A DNA stretch of 64,000 nucleotides, from contig JAQGEF010000019.1 in assembly GCA_027854065.1 (NCBI GenBank), positions 1 to 64,000 of the forward strand. Direction: 5' to 3'. This document shows positions 25,854 through 35,800 of this stretch, piece by piece. Source of the stretch: Polluticaenibacter yanchengensis. GTDB taxonomy: Bacteria; Bacteroidota; Bacteroidia; Chitinophagales; Chitinophagaceae. A program made the translations under genes and the position numbers. A model generated the notes under the pieces. That model did no database searches. It was not told where the DNA came from and saw nothing but the letters and a program-made list of their open reading frames with translations. Within the stretch, counting starts at the first letter, position 1, and each line of letters starts with the position of its first letter.

Positions 25854-26546
25854 TTAGCCCAGCCATTCACTCACCAGTTTTCTGTAAGTTTCGCCTATTG
25901 GAAGAGTTTCCCCATTTAACATCCGGATCATATTCCCTTCAATGATTTTTATTTTACTTTTAGGAATAATGTAAGAACGGTGGATGCGAATAAAACTGTT
26001 TTGAGGTAATTTGTCCAGTATATCTTTCATGTTTTCCAGCACCATTATTTTTTCTGATGGCGTATGAATGCAGATGTAGTCTTTCAGACTTTCAATGTAT
26101 AGAATATCATCAATCGCAATTTTGTAATGTTTGCGATCCGCTTTTACAAACAGAAAATTGTCTGTTTCCCGGGATTGAAATGCGTCCTGCCAACGGATAA
26201 ATTTTTCTACACCTTGATAAAACCGGTTGAATGTAATTGGCTTTAGTAAATAGTCGATTACCTGAAACCGGAAAACATCTAAGGCATACTCGGAATAGGC
26301 AGACGTAATAATAAAGTGATGTTTCTGATTAAACATATCCATTAATTCAATGCCGGTTAATTGGGGCATCTGGATATCGATAAAAACCAAATCAACTGTT
26401 TCGGTATTTAAAACTTCAATGGATTTAAAAACATCCGAACCTGCATACAATACTTTTAGCTGTGGTATTTTAGATGCATAATCGGCAATTAATTTTACAG
26501 CAAAAGGTTCATCGTCCAGGATAATACAATTTATCTTCTTTTTCAT
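25854..26546 (-). CDS. LytTR-family response regulator
   Basis: 230 aa. The receiver domain (~4-118) has acidic pair DDE at 11-13, phosphoacceptor Asp57 in FIDIQMP, and the switch region TSAYSEYALDVF, with conserved Lys in DYLLKPI. The LytTR DNA-binding domain (~130-230) includes ILYIESLKDYICIHT and RIHRSYIIPKSKI. It overlaps the upstream sensor kinase gene by 4 bp (ATGA), so the two are co-translated. A pair of 14-bp direct repeats spaced 21 bp apart lies before the kinase gene and is its most likely binding site. Confidence 0.93.
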   Translation of the reverse strand: MKKKINCIILDDEPFAVKLIADYASKIPQLKVLYAGSDVFKSIEVLNTETVDLVFIDIQMPQLTGIELMDMFNQKHHFIITSAYSEYALDVFRFQVIDYLLKPITFNRFYQGVEKFIRWQDAFQSRETDNFLFVKADRKHYKIAIDDILYIESLKDYICIHTPSEKIMVLENMKDILDKLPQNSFIRIHRSYIIPKSKIKIIEGNMIRMLNGETLPIGETYRKLVSEWLG

Positions 26547-27595
26547 TTCAAATCAATTTGTAGTGCTGCCGTAAAGCGATTATCGTTTTTGCTAATCGTT
26601 AGTGTGTGACTTTTGGGATAGTGTATGTCAAGTCGTTTTTGTAAGTTATCCAATCCTATACCACCGAGTTTATCTTTCTTTTGGGTACCAATACCGTTCT
26701 CTACTTTAAACGAGAGCATTTCATGGTCTGAGTGTAAGGTGATTAAAATTGGGTTGGTATTGGAAGCAATGCCATGCTTCATCGCATTCTCCACTAATGG
26801 GGATAAAATATAAGGCGGTATTTCTATCTTCTCGTTTAATATTTGTTGGTCAAATACAACAAATGCATCGTCCTCGTGCCGGAATTGCTCTAACTCTATG
26901 TATGCTTTTATATAATTGACCTCATCCGATAAGAGAATCTTTTCTTTTTGCGCATCGTAAGTGGTAAACCGCATAATATGGCTCAGTTTTTCGATGGCCG
27001 GCAGTGATTTATCCGACTGGAAATACACCATTGAATAAATATTATTAAGCGTATTGAACACAAAATGTGGATTGATCTGTGCTTTCAGAAACCTGATCTC
27101 CGTGTTTTTATTTTCTTCCAGAATCTGATGATTATATTCCATAAGCCGGATAAAATAAATAACAAACCAAAGGAATGAGCTGTAGATAATCGGCTTACTG
27201 CTATAGCTTAAATTATCGACCAGGTAATTAAGCAAATTCGGATTGGTATAGTTCGTTCTGCCGAACAAAATATCAGTGAAATACTGCTCTGCCAACCAGC
27301 GGCATGCTGTAAAAAAAAGGAACGTTATAAAAATGCCCGCCACCAGTTTTTGCCAGCTGAATACTTTAAAAACCCTGTTCATCACCATCAGGTAATGAAA
27401 GTAGAACGTGATAATAAATGTAACCAGGTAAGTAATAATAAAAAGATCCGGTACAGAAAAGCTAGCCTGGAACGGGTTACCAATAAAGGTGAGATATGCC
27501 GCAAGCACCCAGAATATAATATGTATGAGCCATTCAGTTTTCCCGGACAATGTTACCTGCTGCATTTCAATATAATTTTTTACAAAGTTACTCAT
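26543..27595 (-). CDS. LytS-type sensor histidine kinase (His_kinase family)
   Basis: I chose the ATG at 27595 (MSNFVKNYIEMQQ), ~350 aa. A longer frame starts at 27700, but it would run into the divergent gene and swallow the operator repeats. Several N-terminal membrane helices (WLIHIIFWVLAAYLTFIG; FITFLFFTACRWL) are followed by the kinase core: phosphoacceptor segment FLKAQINPHFVFNTLNNI, N-box PLVENAMKHGI and G-box GGIGLDNLQKRLDIHYP. It should autophosphorylate and pass phosphate to the overlapping LytTR regulator. The signal is unknown, since no extracytoplasmic sensing domain is seen. Confidence 0.9.
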   Translation of the reverse strand: MSNFVKNYIEMQQVTLSGKTEWLIHIIFWVLAAYLTFIGNPFQASFSVPDLFIITYLVTFIITFYFHYLMVMNRVFKVFSWQKLVAGIFITFLFFTACRWLAEQYFTDILFGRTNYTNPNLLNYLVDNLSYSSKPIIYSSFLWFVIYFIRLMEYNHQILEENKNTEIRFLKAQINPHFVFNTLNNIYSMVYFQSDKSLPAIEKLSHIMRFTTYDAQKEKILLSDEVNYIKAYIELEQFRHEDDAFVVFDQQILNEKIEIPPYILSPLVENAMKHGIASNTNPILITLHSDHEMLSFKVENGIGTQKKDKLGGIGLDNLQKRLDIHYPKSHTLTISKNDNRFTAALQIDLK

Positions 27596-27614
27596 TAGAA
27601 AAAGGTTGTAAACC

Positions 27615-27649
27615 GGGTTTGTCGATAATCCGGCGGGGTTTGTCGATAA
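27615..27649. promoter_or_regulatory. Twin direct repeats, probable LytTR operator
   Basis: GGGTTTGTCGATAA occurs at 27615-27628 and again at 27636-27649, exactly 21 bp apart (two helical turns). They lie in the ~100-bp space between the divergent LytTR system and the outer-membrane barrel gene. LytTR proteins bind direct repeats with about this period. Confidence 0.6.
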
Positions 27650-27706
27650 AACTATTCCGCGTGATTCCAAGAATAGAGTTTTGTGTAAAATTAAATGCAT
27701 CCGAAC

Positions 27707-30097
27707 ATGAAACAGTTTACCGTTTTTCTCATACTAATCCTTTGTCAAGCCTATGCTTTCAGTCAACAATACACTTTAAAAGGCATGGTGAAAAAGCAAA
27801 ACAATGAACCGACAGCGTTTGTATATCTGCGTTTACTGAAACAAGATTCAGTATTAATCACCCAAAATGTAACCGATAGTCTTGGAACGTTTGCCTTTAA
27901 AGTGGAAAAAGGAAGCTACAGGCTAGTATTAGAGCAGTTTGGAACAGAATTGAAAAACCTGGAAATAACAGTAACTGCCGATACTTTACTGGAAGCATTA
28001 ATAATAGATGATGTAACCGGGTTTGATAACGTAACGGTTATGGCGCGAAGAAAACTGGTAGAACAAAAAGTGGACCGGTTGGTATTTCATGTAGAAAAAT
28101 CAACAGCAGCAACAGGCGGTAATGCACTGGATGCATTGAAAGCGACACCTACAGTACGTGTTCAGAATGAAAGTATATCTATAGCAGGAAAAGGACAGGT
28201 ATTGATAATGATAGACGAGCGGATACAAAGAATGCCCCAGGAAGACCTGGCTAACTTTCTGAAATCTATTCCTGCAGATAATATTAAGAGTATAGAAGTA
28301 ATTACTACACCTCCGGCAAAATATGAAGCGGAAGGGAATAGTGGTATTATTAATATCATCCTGAAATCGGCAAAAGCAAATTCATGGAATGCTAATATAG
28401 GCACATCATACACACAGCGTACCTATGCAAGCGGCAATGTACAGGGTTTGTTTAATTATAATTACAACAAACTCTCTTTCCAGGCTTCTGTAAGCAAGGG
28501 GAAAGAAAAGCTACTGACATCTTCTGATAGCCGTATTTTTTATGCTAAAGAGTTGTGGCAACAAGCAGAGCGTAATAAATCTGTAACTGATCTTACAAGT
28601 GTGAATTTAGGTGCAGATTATAAACTGAATAAAAAATGGACCAGCGGTGTTAAGTACTCTGGTAGTTTTACAAATAAGAATTCGGCAAATAACCCTTTTA
28701 CAACCAGGCTGAATAATATAACTGATATCGCAAATGCTTATATAGCATCGGCCGCTGTTAATCGCAATAAACCAGAGATGCATGCTGTCAACTGGTACCA
28801 TTCTTTCAATATTGATTCTACAGGCAAAAACATCACCGTTGATTTTGATTATTTTAATTACAGGAAAGATGACAACCGCTCTTTTTCCGGTAATGAGTTA
28901 GATAAGAACAGGCATATTATTACCGGCACTTATTTCTCATCGGACAACAGCAACCTCAACAGCATTAAAAACTATTCCGGTAAGATAGATATTGCATTGC
29001 CTAATAAATGGGCCAATATCAGCGCCGGGGCTAAAACATCTTACACCAATACTAATAATGACCTCGTGGTTTACGATAGAAAAAACGGTGTGCCGATTTT
29101 AAATACAGAGCAATCAAATGTCTTTAACTATAAAGAATACAATCAAGCCATTTATTTTTCTATGGCTAAAAAACTGAATGAAAAATGGGAATCCCAGTTA
29201 GGCTTAAGAATGGAAGCCACCCAAACAACAGGCTTTTCCGGGAACCTGGATGAGACCCATAAAAATGATTACATCAAGTTGTTTCCAACTGCCTATGTCA
29301 CCTACGTGCCGAATGATCACCATAGTTTCTCCCTCAATTACAGTCGTAGAATAAGAAGGCCGGACTTTGATTATTTGAACCCCTTTGTTATCAGAAATAA
29401 CCCCTACTCGTACTCCGATGGCAATCCATACCTGAAACCTTCATATATCGATAATATAGAGTTCTCATTTATAAAAGATCAAAAATGGGTGAGCAATCTA
29501 TACTATTCACAGGTATCGGATTTTGGCCAGATGTTATCTGTTACTGATCCCAATACCAATATCACCAGGACAACACCTCTCAACTATGCCAATACTTACC
29601 AGGTAGGAATATCTACTTATTATAATTTCAATAAATGGGCCTGGTGGAACAGTTTCACAGGGTTTAATATGAACTATCAGCATGTAAAATCCAAAACCGG
29701 GCTGATAGCCTCTGTCCATGGCTATAACGGGTATATTTATACCAACAATGATTTTACCCTAAACGGAAAGAAGACTGTTTTTGCCGGTGTTAACTATGGT
29801 TTACAATTACCGGGCAGGTACCAGATTTTTAATATTTCAACGCTGCATATTTTAGACGTGTCCGTGAAGTTTTTACTCAGCAATAAAAACCTCAGCCTGA
29901 CAATTACGGGAGAGGATTTGCTCAAAGCTCAAAGACCATTGATCAGCTATTACTCCAATGGTATAAAAAATGATATTAAAAGTTACAGTGATACAAGAGG
30001 TGTCAGAGTTTCTCTTAGCTACAAATTCGGAAATAATAATATAAAAGTCAGAAGCAGGGACTTTGGCAATGATGATATCAGGAGCAGGAGCTTGTAA
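27707..30097 (+). CDS. Outer-membrane beta-barrel protein (TonB-receptor-like, OMP_b-brl_3 type)
   Basis: ~796 aa from ATG 27707 (MKQFTVFLILILCQAYAFSQ, a good signal peptide); an ATG 12 bp upstream is less fitting. A carboxypeptidase-regulatory-like domain (YTLKGMVKKQNNEPTAFVYL; ~25-100) precedes a plug-like region (ALDALKATPTVRV; GKGQVLIMIDERI; IEVITTPPAKYEAEGNSGI). The rest is a long barrel rich in alternating aromatic strands (SFSLNYSRRIRRPDFDYLNP). There is no TonB box I can point to. This family is often next to LytTR systems in Bacteroidota, and here it is divergent from one with shared operator repeats. The substrate is unknown. Confidence 0.88.
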   Translation: MKQFTVFLILILCQAYAFSQQYTLKGMVKKQNNEPTAFVYLRLLKQDSVLITQNVTDSLGTFAFKVEKGSYRLVLEQFGTELKNLEITVTADTLLEALIIDDVTGFDNVTVMARRKLVEQKVDRLVFHVEKSTAATGGNALDALKATPTVRVQNESISIAGKGQVLIMIDERIQRMPQEDLANFLKSIPADNIKSIEVITTPPAKYEAEGNSGIINIILKSAKANSWNANIGTSYTQRTYASGNVQGLFNYNYNKLSFQASVSKGKEKLLTSSDSRIFYAKELWQQAERNKSVTDLTSVNLGADYKLNKKWTSGVKYSGSFTNKNSANNPFTTRLNNITDIANAYIASAAVNRNKPEMHAVNWYHSFNIDSTGKNITVDFDYFNYRKDDNRSFSGNELDKNRHIITGTYFSSDNSNLNSIKNYSGKIDIALPNKWANISAGAKTSYTNTNNDLVVYDRKNGVPILNTEQSNVFNYKEYNQAIYFSMAKKLNEKWESQLGLRMEATQTTGFSGNLDETHKNDYIKLFPTAYVTYVPNDHHSFSLNYSRRIRRPDFDYLNPFVIRNNPYSYSDGNPYLKPSYIDNIEFSFIKDQKWVSNLYYSQVSDFGQMLSVTDPNTNITRTTPLNYANTYQVGISTYYNFNKWAWWNSFTGFNMNYQHVKSKTGLIASVHGYNGYIYTNNDFTLNGKKTVFAGVNYGLQLPGRYQIFNISTLHILDVSVKFLLSNKNLSLTITGEDLLKAQRPLISYYSNGIKNDIKSYSDTRGVRVSLSYKFGNNNIKVRSRDFGNDDIRSRSL

Positions 30098-30130
30098 AAA
30101 ACACCAACCTTCAGGTGACGATATCAAAAA

Positions 30131-30167
30131 AAGTAACAATGCCGGTTTTGGTGTTGTTACTTTTTTT
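30131..30167 (+). terminator. Terminator after the outer-membrane barrel gene
   Basis: AAGTAACAA and TTGTTACTT form a perfect stem, extended inward by CC/GG around TTTT, followed by TTTTT. Confidence 0.85.
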
Positions 30168-30435
30168 ATTGTCCGGGCTAAGTACTGCTATTAAACATCG
30201 TTGTGTCACTCCCTTGTACAGCATTTTCATTATTCAGCAATTTATATGAGTCTTATCGCGCATTTTAAAACAATTAAACAAATGAATTTGTGATGTAGCA
30301 GGTTAACCCTGATTGGTTGTCTTTATGATATATACTCTTTTTGTTACATTTAATTTGCATTTTAATTGCAGCAATTGTTGCATAGGATGTTATGATTTTT
30401 CTTAAGTAATTGAGAATTGATTCGTTGAGTATTAT

Positions 30436-30485
30436 ACGCAAACGTTACCGTATTAAGGATGCAACAAAATGATAACGTTTGCACT
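30436..30485 (+). promoter_or_regulatory. Twin LacI-type operators upstream of susC
   Basis: GCAAACGTTA (30438-30447) and TAACGTTTGC (30473-30482) are exact inverted copies. Each is itself a near-palindrome on an AACGTT core like LacI/PurR operators. Their centres are 33 bp apart, about three helical turns. They lie ~110-150 bp before the susC ATG, in a 494-bp gap with no other gene. No LacI gene is in the window. Confidence 0.55.
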
Positions 30486-30591
30486 AAAAAACATAAGAGA
30501 TAGTACAGGATAGTATGGGCAAAAAACTAAATTGCGTGGATTAACTGTGAGGGATGATTGCGATGCATCCTGTGTTTTAAAAAATTGGTAT

Positions 30592-33500
30592 ATGAAAAAA
30601 CGAGTGTGCTTGTCTCTGGCCATGTGTTTTTGGGCATTGATTACTATAGCTCAAATAACAATTAAGGGTAAGGTTTTGGGCGATGATAATAAGCCTTTGG
30701 AAGATGCTTCCGTGTCTGTTAAAAACGGGAAAGCAGGGACTAAAACTAACGAAAAAGGAGAGTTTACATTAAAGGTTGAAAAAGTACCTGTTAATTTGGT
30801 GATCAGTCATGTAAACTATTCAGAAAAGAGCATTACACATTCCGGAACAGGTGTTTTGGATGTTACGTTGGTATCCCGTTCGGCCAATCCTGATGACGGT
30901 GTTGTAATAGTAGGTTACCAGGAGGTGAAGATCAAAGACGTACCTGCACCACGTTCATCCGTAGGAGAAAAGGATTTGAAAGACGTGCCTGTGAACTCGG
31001 TAGCAGAAGCTATCGGAGGACGTCTGGCAGGTATTACAACCACTTCTGCAGAGGGAGAACCCGGAGCGCCGGTTAAAATAAATGTACGTGGTCCTAAATC
31101 TATTACCCAGGACAACTCCCCGTTATATATTATTGATGGTGTTCAGGTTGAAAGCGGCCTGGACGGCCTGGTATTACAGGATATCGCATCTATTGATGTA
31201 CTCAAAGATGCCGCTGCCGCTGCCATTTATGGTGCCCGTGGCGCTAATGGTGTAATTATTATTACCACTAAAAGCGGTAAAAAAGGCAAGGTACAATTGC
31301 GTTATACCGGTTTTGTAGGTGTGAAAAATATTACTAAAACACTCGATGTTTTAGATCCTTATGAATACGTTTTATTTCAATACGAGCGTACGCGTAAAAG
31401 CGATACTGACTCTTCCAGCTTTGCCAAACGATTTGGTACATATTGGGATACATTGGAAGTATACAAAGATGTTCCTTTCGTAGATTGGCAGGATGAGGTT
31501 TTAGGTAGAAATGCCATTACCAATACTCATAGCTTAAGTGCAAGTGGCGGAAGTAAAAAGCTGACTTATAATGCAAGCTATACATATAATAATGAACAAG
31601 GTATCGCATTGCTGTCGAATTTTAAAAGACATCTCGGTAACCTGAAAATGGAGTATAAAGCTACCAAAAATCTGAAATTCGGATTTAGCGGCAGGCTGGC
31701 CAGTCAAACGATCGATGGCGCCGGTACTTCCAATGAAAATGGTGCTGCTTATAACAGGATGCGCCAGATTATTAAGTACAAACCATTTCTGACCGGTGGA
31801 GAAAAAGTAGATGAAGTAGATCCTGATTTGTTTGATGAAACAAATGGTAATGGCTTAAACCTCATAAATCCTATCGCATTATTGAATTCAGAAATCAGGC
31901 AAAGACAAAGGCTCATCTCTAATGCCAGCATATACGGCCAGATCAACCTGACTAAAACGATATCTTTTAAAAGTACGGTAGGGGTAGATTACCAAAGAGA
32001 CCGTGATTGGTTTTACAAGGATTCCATTACGTCAGACTCAAGAATTAACGGTTCCAGGAAACCGTTGGTTGATATAGATTCTACCAGTAAAACAGTATTT
32101 ACAAACTCAAATGTATTGACGTGGAAAGTAAACAAGTTTAAGACACATCATAAATGGGTAGCTTTAGTAGGTCAGGAAGTTTACAATATTAAATTAAGAG
32201 GAGAGCGTTACAGGTATCTGAACCTTCCTTACGCTTATGGCTTTGATGCTGCTAAGGGCGATCCTAACCAGGGTACTCAGTTAAACGCGGTACCAAGCTT
32301 TGCCAACAGCAAACAGGTTTCATTTTTTGGTAAAGTAGATTATACATTTAAAAACCGCTACCTCGTATCCGGTATCATGCGTGCAGACGGTTCATCGAAA
32401 TTTGCAAAAGAGAACCGTTGGGGTGTTTTCAAATCCCTGTCACTGGCCTGGCAGGCAAAACAGGAAAAGTTCCTGCAGAATGTTAACTGGCTTTCAGATT
32501 TGAAAGTAAGAGCCTCTTATGGTGAAGCCGGAAATAACAGGATTGATGACTACTTATTCATGTCAACCCTGGCACCTGCAAAATCTTACTACAGCATCAA
32601 CAATGTATTGGTAGATGGGTTGAATTCTGAATCTTTAGCTAATTATAACCTGAAATGGGAAACCAATGTATCTAAAAACGTCGGTATCGATTTATCAATC
32701 GCAAAAAGAATTGATATCTCTTTAGACTATTATCAAAATGTAGGTAAGGACCTGTTAATGTTTGCGCCGATCACATCTGTAACAGGGTACACTACCCAGA
32801 TGAAGAACATCGGATCAACTGAAAACAGAGGATTTGAGATCCAGATTGGTGCCACCGCCATCCAGAAGAAAAACTTTAGCTGGACGATTAATTTCAATAA
32901 TTCCTGGAATAAAAACAAAGTATTACAGTTAGCAGACGGACCGGATGATGTATTACTGGCAAGATCTGGCTGGAGCGCTTCCGGTTTAGAAGATTATTAT
33001 GTAAAAGCCGGGTACGCTATCGGTTCCATGTATGGTTTTGTTACAGACGGTTATTATAAACCATCTGAATTTACCCAATCTACCAACAGCAGCGGAAGAG
33101 TCGTGTACACATTGAAACCAGATGCAGTAAGTTCTACATTGTACACTGCAGAGCCGGGAACATTAAAATTAAAAGATTTAAATGGCGATGGTAAAATTGA
33201 TAATAACGACAGGCAGGTAATAGGCAACTCTCTACCTAAGTTTACAGGAGGATTAAGTCAGCAATTTACTTTAGGTAATTTTGATCTGAATGTATTTGTA
33301 AACTGGAGTGTTGGCGGAGATGTTATGAATGCGAATAAAATTGAGTTCACCAACATGTACACACCGTGGGCAAGCGCTTATGCAGTAGCAAATGATAACC
33401 GTTTTACTGTTATTGACAAAACAACCGGTAAATATGTGACAGACTTAAATGAGCTGGAAACATTGAATCAGAATGCGACCATGTGGAAGCCATTCCCGTT

Positions 33501-33795
33501 CTCAGCCGGTAACAATGCCTTCATTTTACACTCATGGGCTATTGAAGATGCGTCTTTCTTAAGAATCAATAATATATCATTAGGTTATACAATTCCTTCC
33601 AGAAACTTAAGTAAATTAAAAATTAAGAGTTTAAGAGTGTATGGTACAGTAAATAACCTGGCTGTATTTACAAATTATTCCGGTTATGATCCGGAGGTAA
33701 ATACACGTCGTGCTTCAGGGTTAACACCGAATGTTGATTATTCAGGCTATCCGAGAAGCAGAGGTTTTATTTTGGGTGTAAATGCTAATTTCTAA
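30592..33795 (+). CDS. SusC/RagA-family TonB-linked outer-membrane transporter
   Basis: ~1068 aa from ATG 30592, chosen because it begins MKKRVCLSLAMCFW, a proper signal peptide. The in-frame region from 30532 is upstream leader. Domains: carboxypeptidase-like (ITIKGKVLGDDNKPLEDASV), then the SusC plug (EAIGGRLAGITTTSAEGEPG, NVRGPKSITQDNSPLYIIDG, IDVLKDAAAAAIYGARGANG), then a 22-strand-type barrel ending in RSRGFILGVNANF. It imports oligomeric nutrients with the downstream SusD lipoprotein. No glycosidase or peptidase neighbours indicate the substrate. It is probably controlled by the twin AACGTT operators upstream. Confidence 0.95.
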   Translation: MKKRVCLSLAMCFWALITIAQITIKGKVLGDDNKPLEDASVSVKNGKAGTKTNEKGEFTLKVEKVPVNLVISHVNYSEKSITHSGTGVLDVTLVSRSANPDDGVVIVGYQEVKIKDVPAPRSSVGEKDLKDVPVNSVAEAIGGRLAGITTTSAEGEPGAPVKINVRGPKSITQDNSPLYIIDGVQVESGLDGLVLQDIASIDVLKDAAAAAIYGARGANGVIIITTKSGKKGKVQLRYTGFVGVKNITKTLDVLDPYEYVLFQYERTRKSDTDSSSFAKRFGTYWDTLEVYKDVPFVDWQDEVLGRNAITNTHSLSASGGSKKLTYNASYTYNNEQGIALLSNFKRHLGNLKMEYKATKNLKFGFSGRLASQTIDGAGTSNENGAAYNRMRQIIKYKPFLTGGEKVDEVDPDLFDETNGNGLNLINPIALLNSEIRQRQRLISNASIYGQINLTKTISFKSTVGVDYQRDRDWFYKDSITSDSRINGSRKPLVDIDSTSKTVFTNSNVLTWKVNKFKTHHKWVALVGQEVYNIKLRGERYRYLNLPYAYGFDAAKGDPNQGTQLNAVPSFANSKQVSFFGKVDYTFKNRYLVSGIMRADGSSKFAKENRWGVFKSLSLAWQAKQEKFLQNVNWLSDLKVRASYGEAGNNRIDDYLFMSTLAPAKSYYSINNVLVDGLNSESLANYNLKWETNVSKNVGIDLSIAKRIDISLDYYQNVGKDLLMFAPITSVTGYTTQMKNIGSTENRGFEIQIGATAIQKKNFSWTINFNNSWNKNKVLQLADGPDDVLLARSGWSASGLEDYYVKAGYAIGSMYGFVTDGYYKPSEFTQSTNSSGRVVYTLKPDAVSSTLYTAEPGTLKLKDLNGDGKIDNNDRQVIGNSLPKFTGGLSQQFTLGNFDLNVFVNWSVGGDVMNANKIEFTNMYTPWASAYAVANDNRFTVIDKTTGKYVTDLNELETLNQNATMWKPFPFSAGNNAFILHSWAIEDASFLRINNISLGYTIPSRNLSKLKIKSLRVYGTVNNLAVFTNYSGYDPEVNTRRASGLTPNVDYSGYPRSRGFILGVNANF

Positions 33796-33814
33796 TTTTT
33801 TAAAACTTTAGGTC

Positions 33815-35641
33815 ATGAACTTTTTTAATAAAAATATAAAGAAAGCCGGCGCCGCTTTTTTAATAGTTGGTGCGTTGGCTATAAGCAGTTGTAATAAATA
33901 CCTGGATGAGCAACCGGTGTCATCATTAACAACAGCGGAGGCGTTCAGTAATGTGGAATCTGCATACAAAGTATTATTAAGCAGTTATTCCCAGCTGGCA
34001 GGAGATAATGCTTTCGGCATCCGTTTAAATATCTATTATCCGATGGGTTCAGATGAAACAATGAACCCGTCAGAAAATAGTGATGGCGGTAGAAGAAGTA
34101 TTTCCAGGTATGAAGTAAACGCAGCCAATACAGAGCTTTTACGCCCCTTCAATCAGTTGTATTATGGTATTGAATGTGCTAACATCTGTATTGATAATAT
34201 TCCGTCCATGGCAGCATATAATAGTTCAAATGAAGCGGAAAAAGCCGCTGCCAGGAGAATGTATGGTGAAGCCCTTACTTTAAGAGCAATATTTTATCAG
34301 GAAATCATAAAACTATGGGGAGATGTGCCGGCAACTTATATTCCGGCCAGCAAGTTAACGGAAAACTTTTTGCCTAAAGTGGACAGGGATGTTATCTATG
34401 ATCGTTTACTGGATGATCTGGCCATTGCCGATGAGCACCTGCCTTGGCGCACAGAAGTGGCAGCTGATGAAAGAATCACCAAGGGGGCCGCAAAAGCTTT
34501 AAGGGCAAGAATTGCTTTGTTCCGCGGCGGTTATTCTTTGCGTCGCAGCCCGGTACAAATGGTCAGAGGAGCAGATCACCTGAAGTACTATGAAATAGCC
34601 AGAACCGAGTGTGATGCAATAATAAAAAGCGGAAAGCATGCATTAGCACCAACTCAAAAGGAATTATTTCAAAAATATGTCTGCGGTGTTAATACACCGG
34701 TAGATCCTTATGGAGAATTGATTCTGCAGGTAGGGATGTCTGACCTGGGTAACAGGGACGGCATACAACAAGCCGGTAGTAAGCTAGGTTATGCCTGTGG
34801 ACCGAGGGTTAATAATTTAGGAAACAACTTTATTTTAATCCTGCCTACAGCGTTCTATAAATTTGATAGTTTAGATACCAGAAGAGATGTGGCTGTGGCA
34901 CCTTACGATGTAGCAGCAGACGGTGTTACAAAAATCGGTAAAAAACTGGAAGAACTCAGAGATGGTAAGTTCAGAAGAGACTGGATTACACCTGCGGTAT
35001 CGCCAACATCCAATAGCCAGTATTTTGGTGTTAACTGGCCATTAATCCGTTACTCAGACGTATTATTGATGTATGCCGAAGCCGTGAATGAAATTAATAA
35101 CGGTGCCACTGCAGAAGCCGTTGCAGCATTTGAAACTGTGAGAAAAAGAGGGTTTGCAGGTAATGAATCCAAAATAGGCACAACACCTACAGCTAAAGCC
35201 GATTTCTTTAACGCAATAGCCAATGAGCGCTTATTAGAGTTTATGGGAGAAGGACTTCGTAAATACGATCTGATTCGTTGGAATTTATTGGCAACAAAAG
35301 TGAGCGAAACAAAAGCAAATCTTTTGAAACTTGCCAATAGGGAAGCACCATATCAAAATGTACCGCTGTTCATGTATTACAAAACAACATCTACAGCTGA
35401 TGATTATACAATGTGGGCTACTTCTTACTATAATGGTAACGGTCCTACCGGAAGTGGTTCCGTGGCAGGAGCAACAAGAGTAAACTGGGCAGGAACCTCC
35501 ACATCAGGTGCGGAAAGTCCGATTAAGACAGTTACTTTAGCCAGATACGCTATTGGGTTTACCCCAAATAAAAGTGAGCTATTTCCTATCGCGACGGAAG
35601 CTTTGAGCAATGCGCGTATTTCTCAGGATTACGGGTATTAA
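33815..35641 (+). CDS. SusD/RagB-family nutrient-binding outer-membrane lipoprotein
   Basis: 608 aa. The lipoprotein signal has Cys26 (ALAISSCNKYLDEQP), the typical SusD start. TPR-like helical segments include EALTLRAIFYQEIIKLWGDV (~153-172) and LIRYSDVLLMYAEAVNEINN (~411-430), followed by ERLLEFMGEGLRKYDLIRWN. The C-terminus ends ELFPIATEALSNARISQDYGY in two pieces, the usual SusD tail. It sits 19 bp after susC and forms the lid over that transporter on the cell surface. It ends at a strong terminator, so this is a two-gene orphan pair. Confidence 0.94.
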   Translation: MNFFNKNIKKAGAAFLIVGALAISSCNKYLDEQPVSSLTTAEAFSNVESAYKVLLSSYSQLAGDNAFGIRLNIYYPMGSDETMNPSENSDGGRRSISRYEVNAANTELLRPFNQLYYGIECANICIDNIPSMAAYNSSNEAEKAAARRMYGEALTLRAIFYQEIIKLWGDVPATYIPASKLTENFLPKVDRDVIYDRLLDDLAIADEHLPWRTEVAADERITKGAAKALRARIALFRGGYSLRRSPVQMVRGADHLKYYEIARTECDAIIKSGKHALAPTQKELFQKYVCGVNTPVDPYGELILQVGMSDLGNRDGIQQAGSKLGYACGPRVNNLGNNFILILPTAFYKFDSLDTRRDVAVAPYDVAADGVTKIGKKLEELRDGKFRRDWITPAVSPTSNSQYFGVNWPLIRYSDVLLMYAEAVNEINNGATAEAVAAFETVRKRGFAGNESKIGTTPTAKADFFNAIANERLLEFMGEGLRKYDLIRWNLLATKVSETKANLLKLANREAPYQNVPLFMYYKTTSTADDYTMWATSYYNGNGPTGSGSVAGATRVNWAGTSTSGAESPIKTVTLARYAIGFTPNKSELFPIATEALSNARISQDYGY

Positions 35642-35660
35642 ACTTACCACAGACTACATA

Positions 35661-35690
35661 ATAAAGGGCAGCCGGAAGGTTGCCCTTTAT
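35661..35690 (+). terminator. susCD terminator
   Basis: AAAGGGCAGCC and GGTTGCCCTTT pair nearly perfectly (one G-U) around GGAA, followed by ATTATTAT. It is 20 bp after susD. Confidence 0.8.
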
Positions 35691-35774
35691 TATTATAATC
35701 TTGATTGCCTGAAATTTTTACAAATTCAACCTGAGATTATCGGTCCGATAACATTGATGAGTGAATAAAAAGCA

Positions 35775-35800
35775 AAAAGCTCAGATTTTTCTGAGCTTTT
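35775..35800. terminator. Hairpin at the left edge of the mobile region
   Basis: AAAAGCTCAGA and TCTGAGCTTTT form a perfect stem around TTTT. It directly abuts the repeated end sequence at 35797. A different hairpin precedes the second copy of that sequence (44380-44404). Confidence 0.7.

Noticed and set aside
27596..27700. N-terminal extension of the sensor kinase to an ATG at 27700
   Set aside because: It would cover the 21-bp direct repeats (translated as STNPAG/STNPVY) and overlap the divergent barrel gene; the start at 27595 gives a normal kinase N-terminus.
30532..30591. 20-residue extension upstream of SusC
   Set aside because: The ATG at 30592 begins a proper signal peptide, whereas the extension is polar and would bury it.
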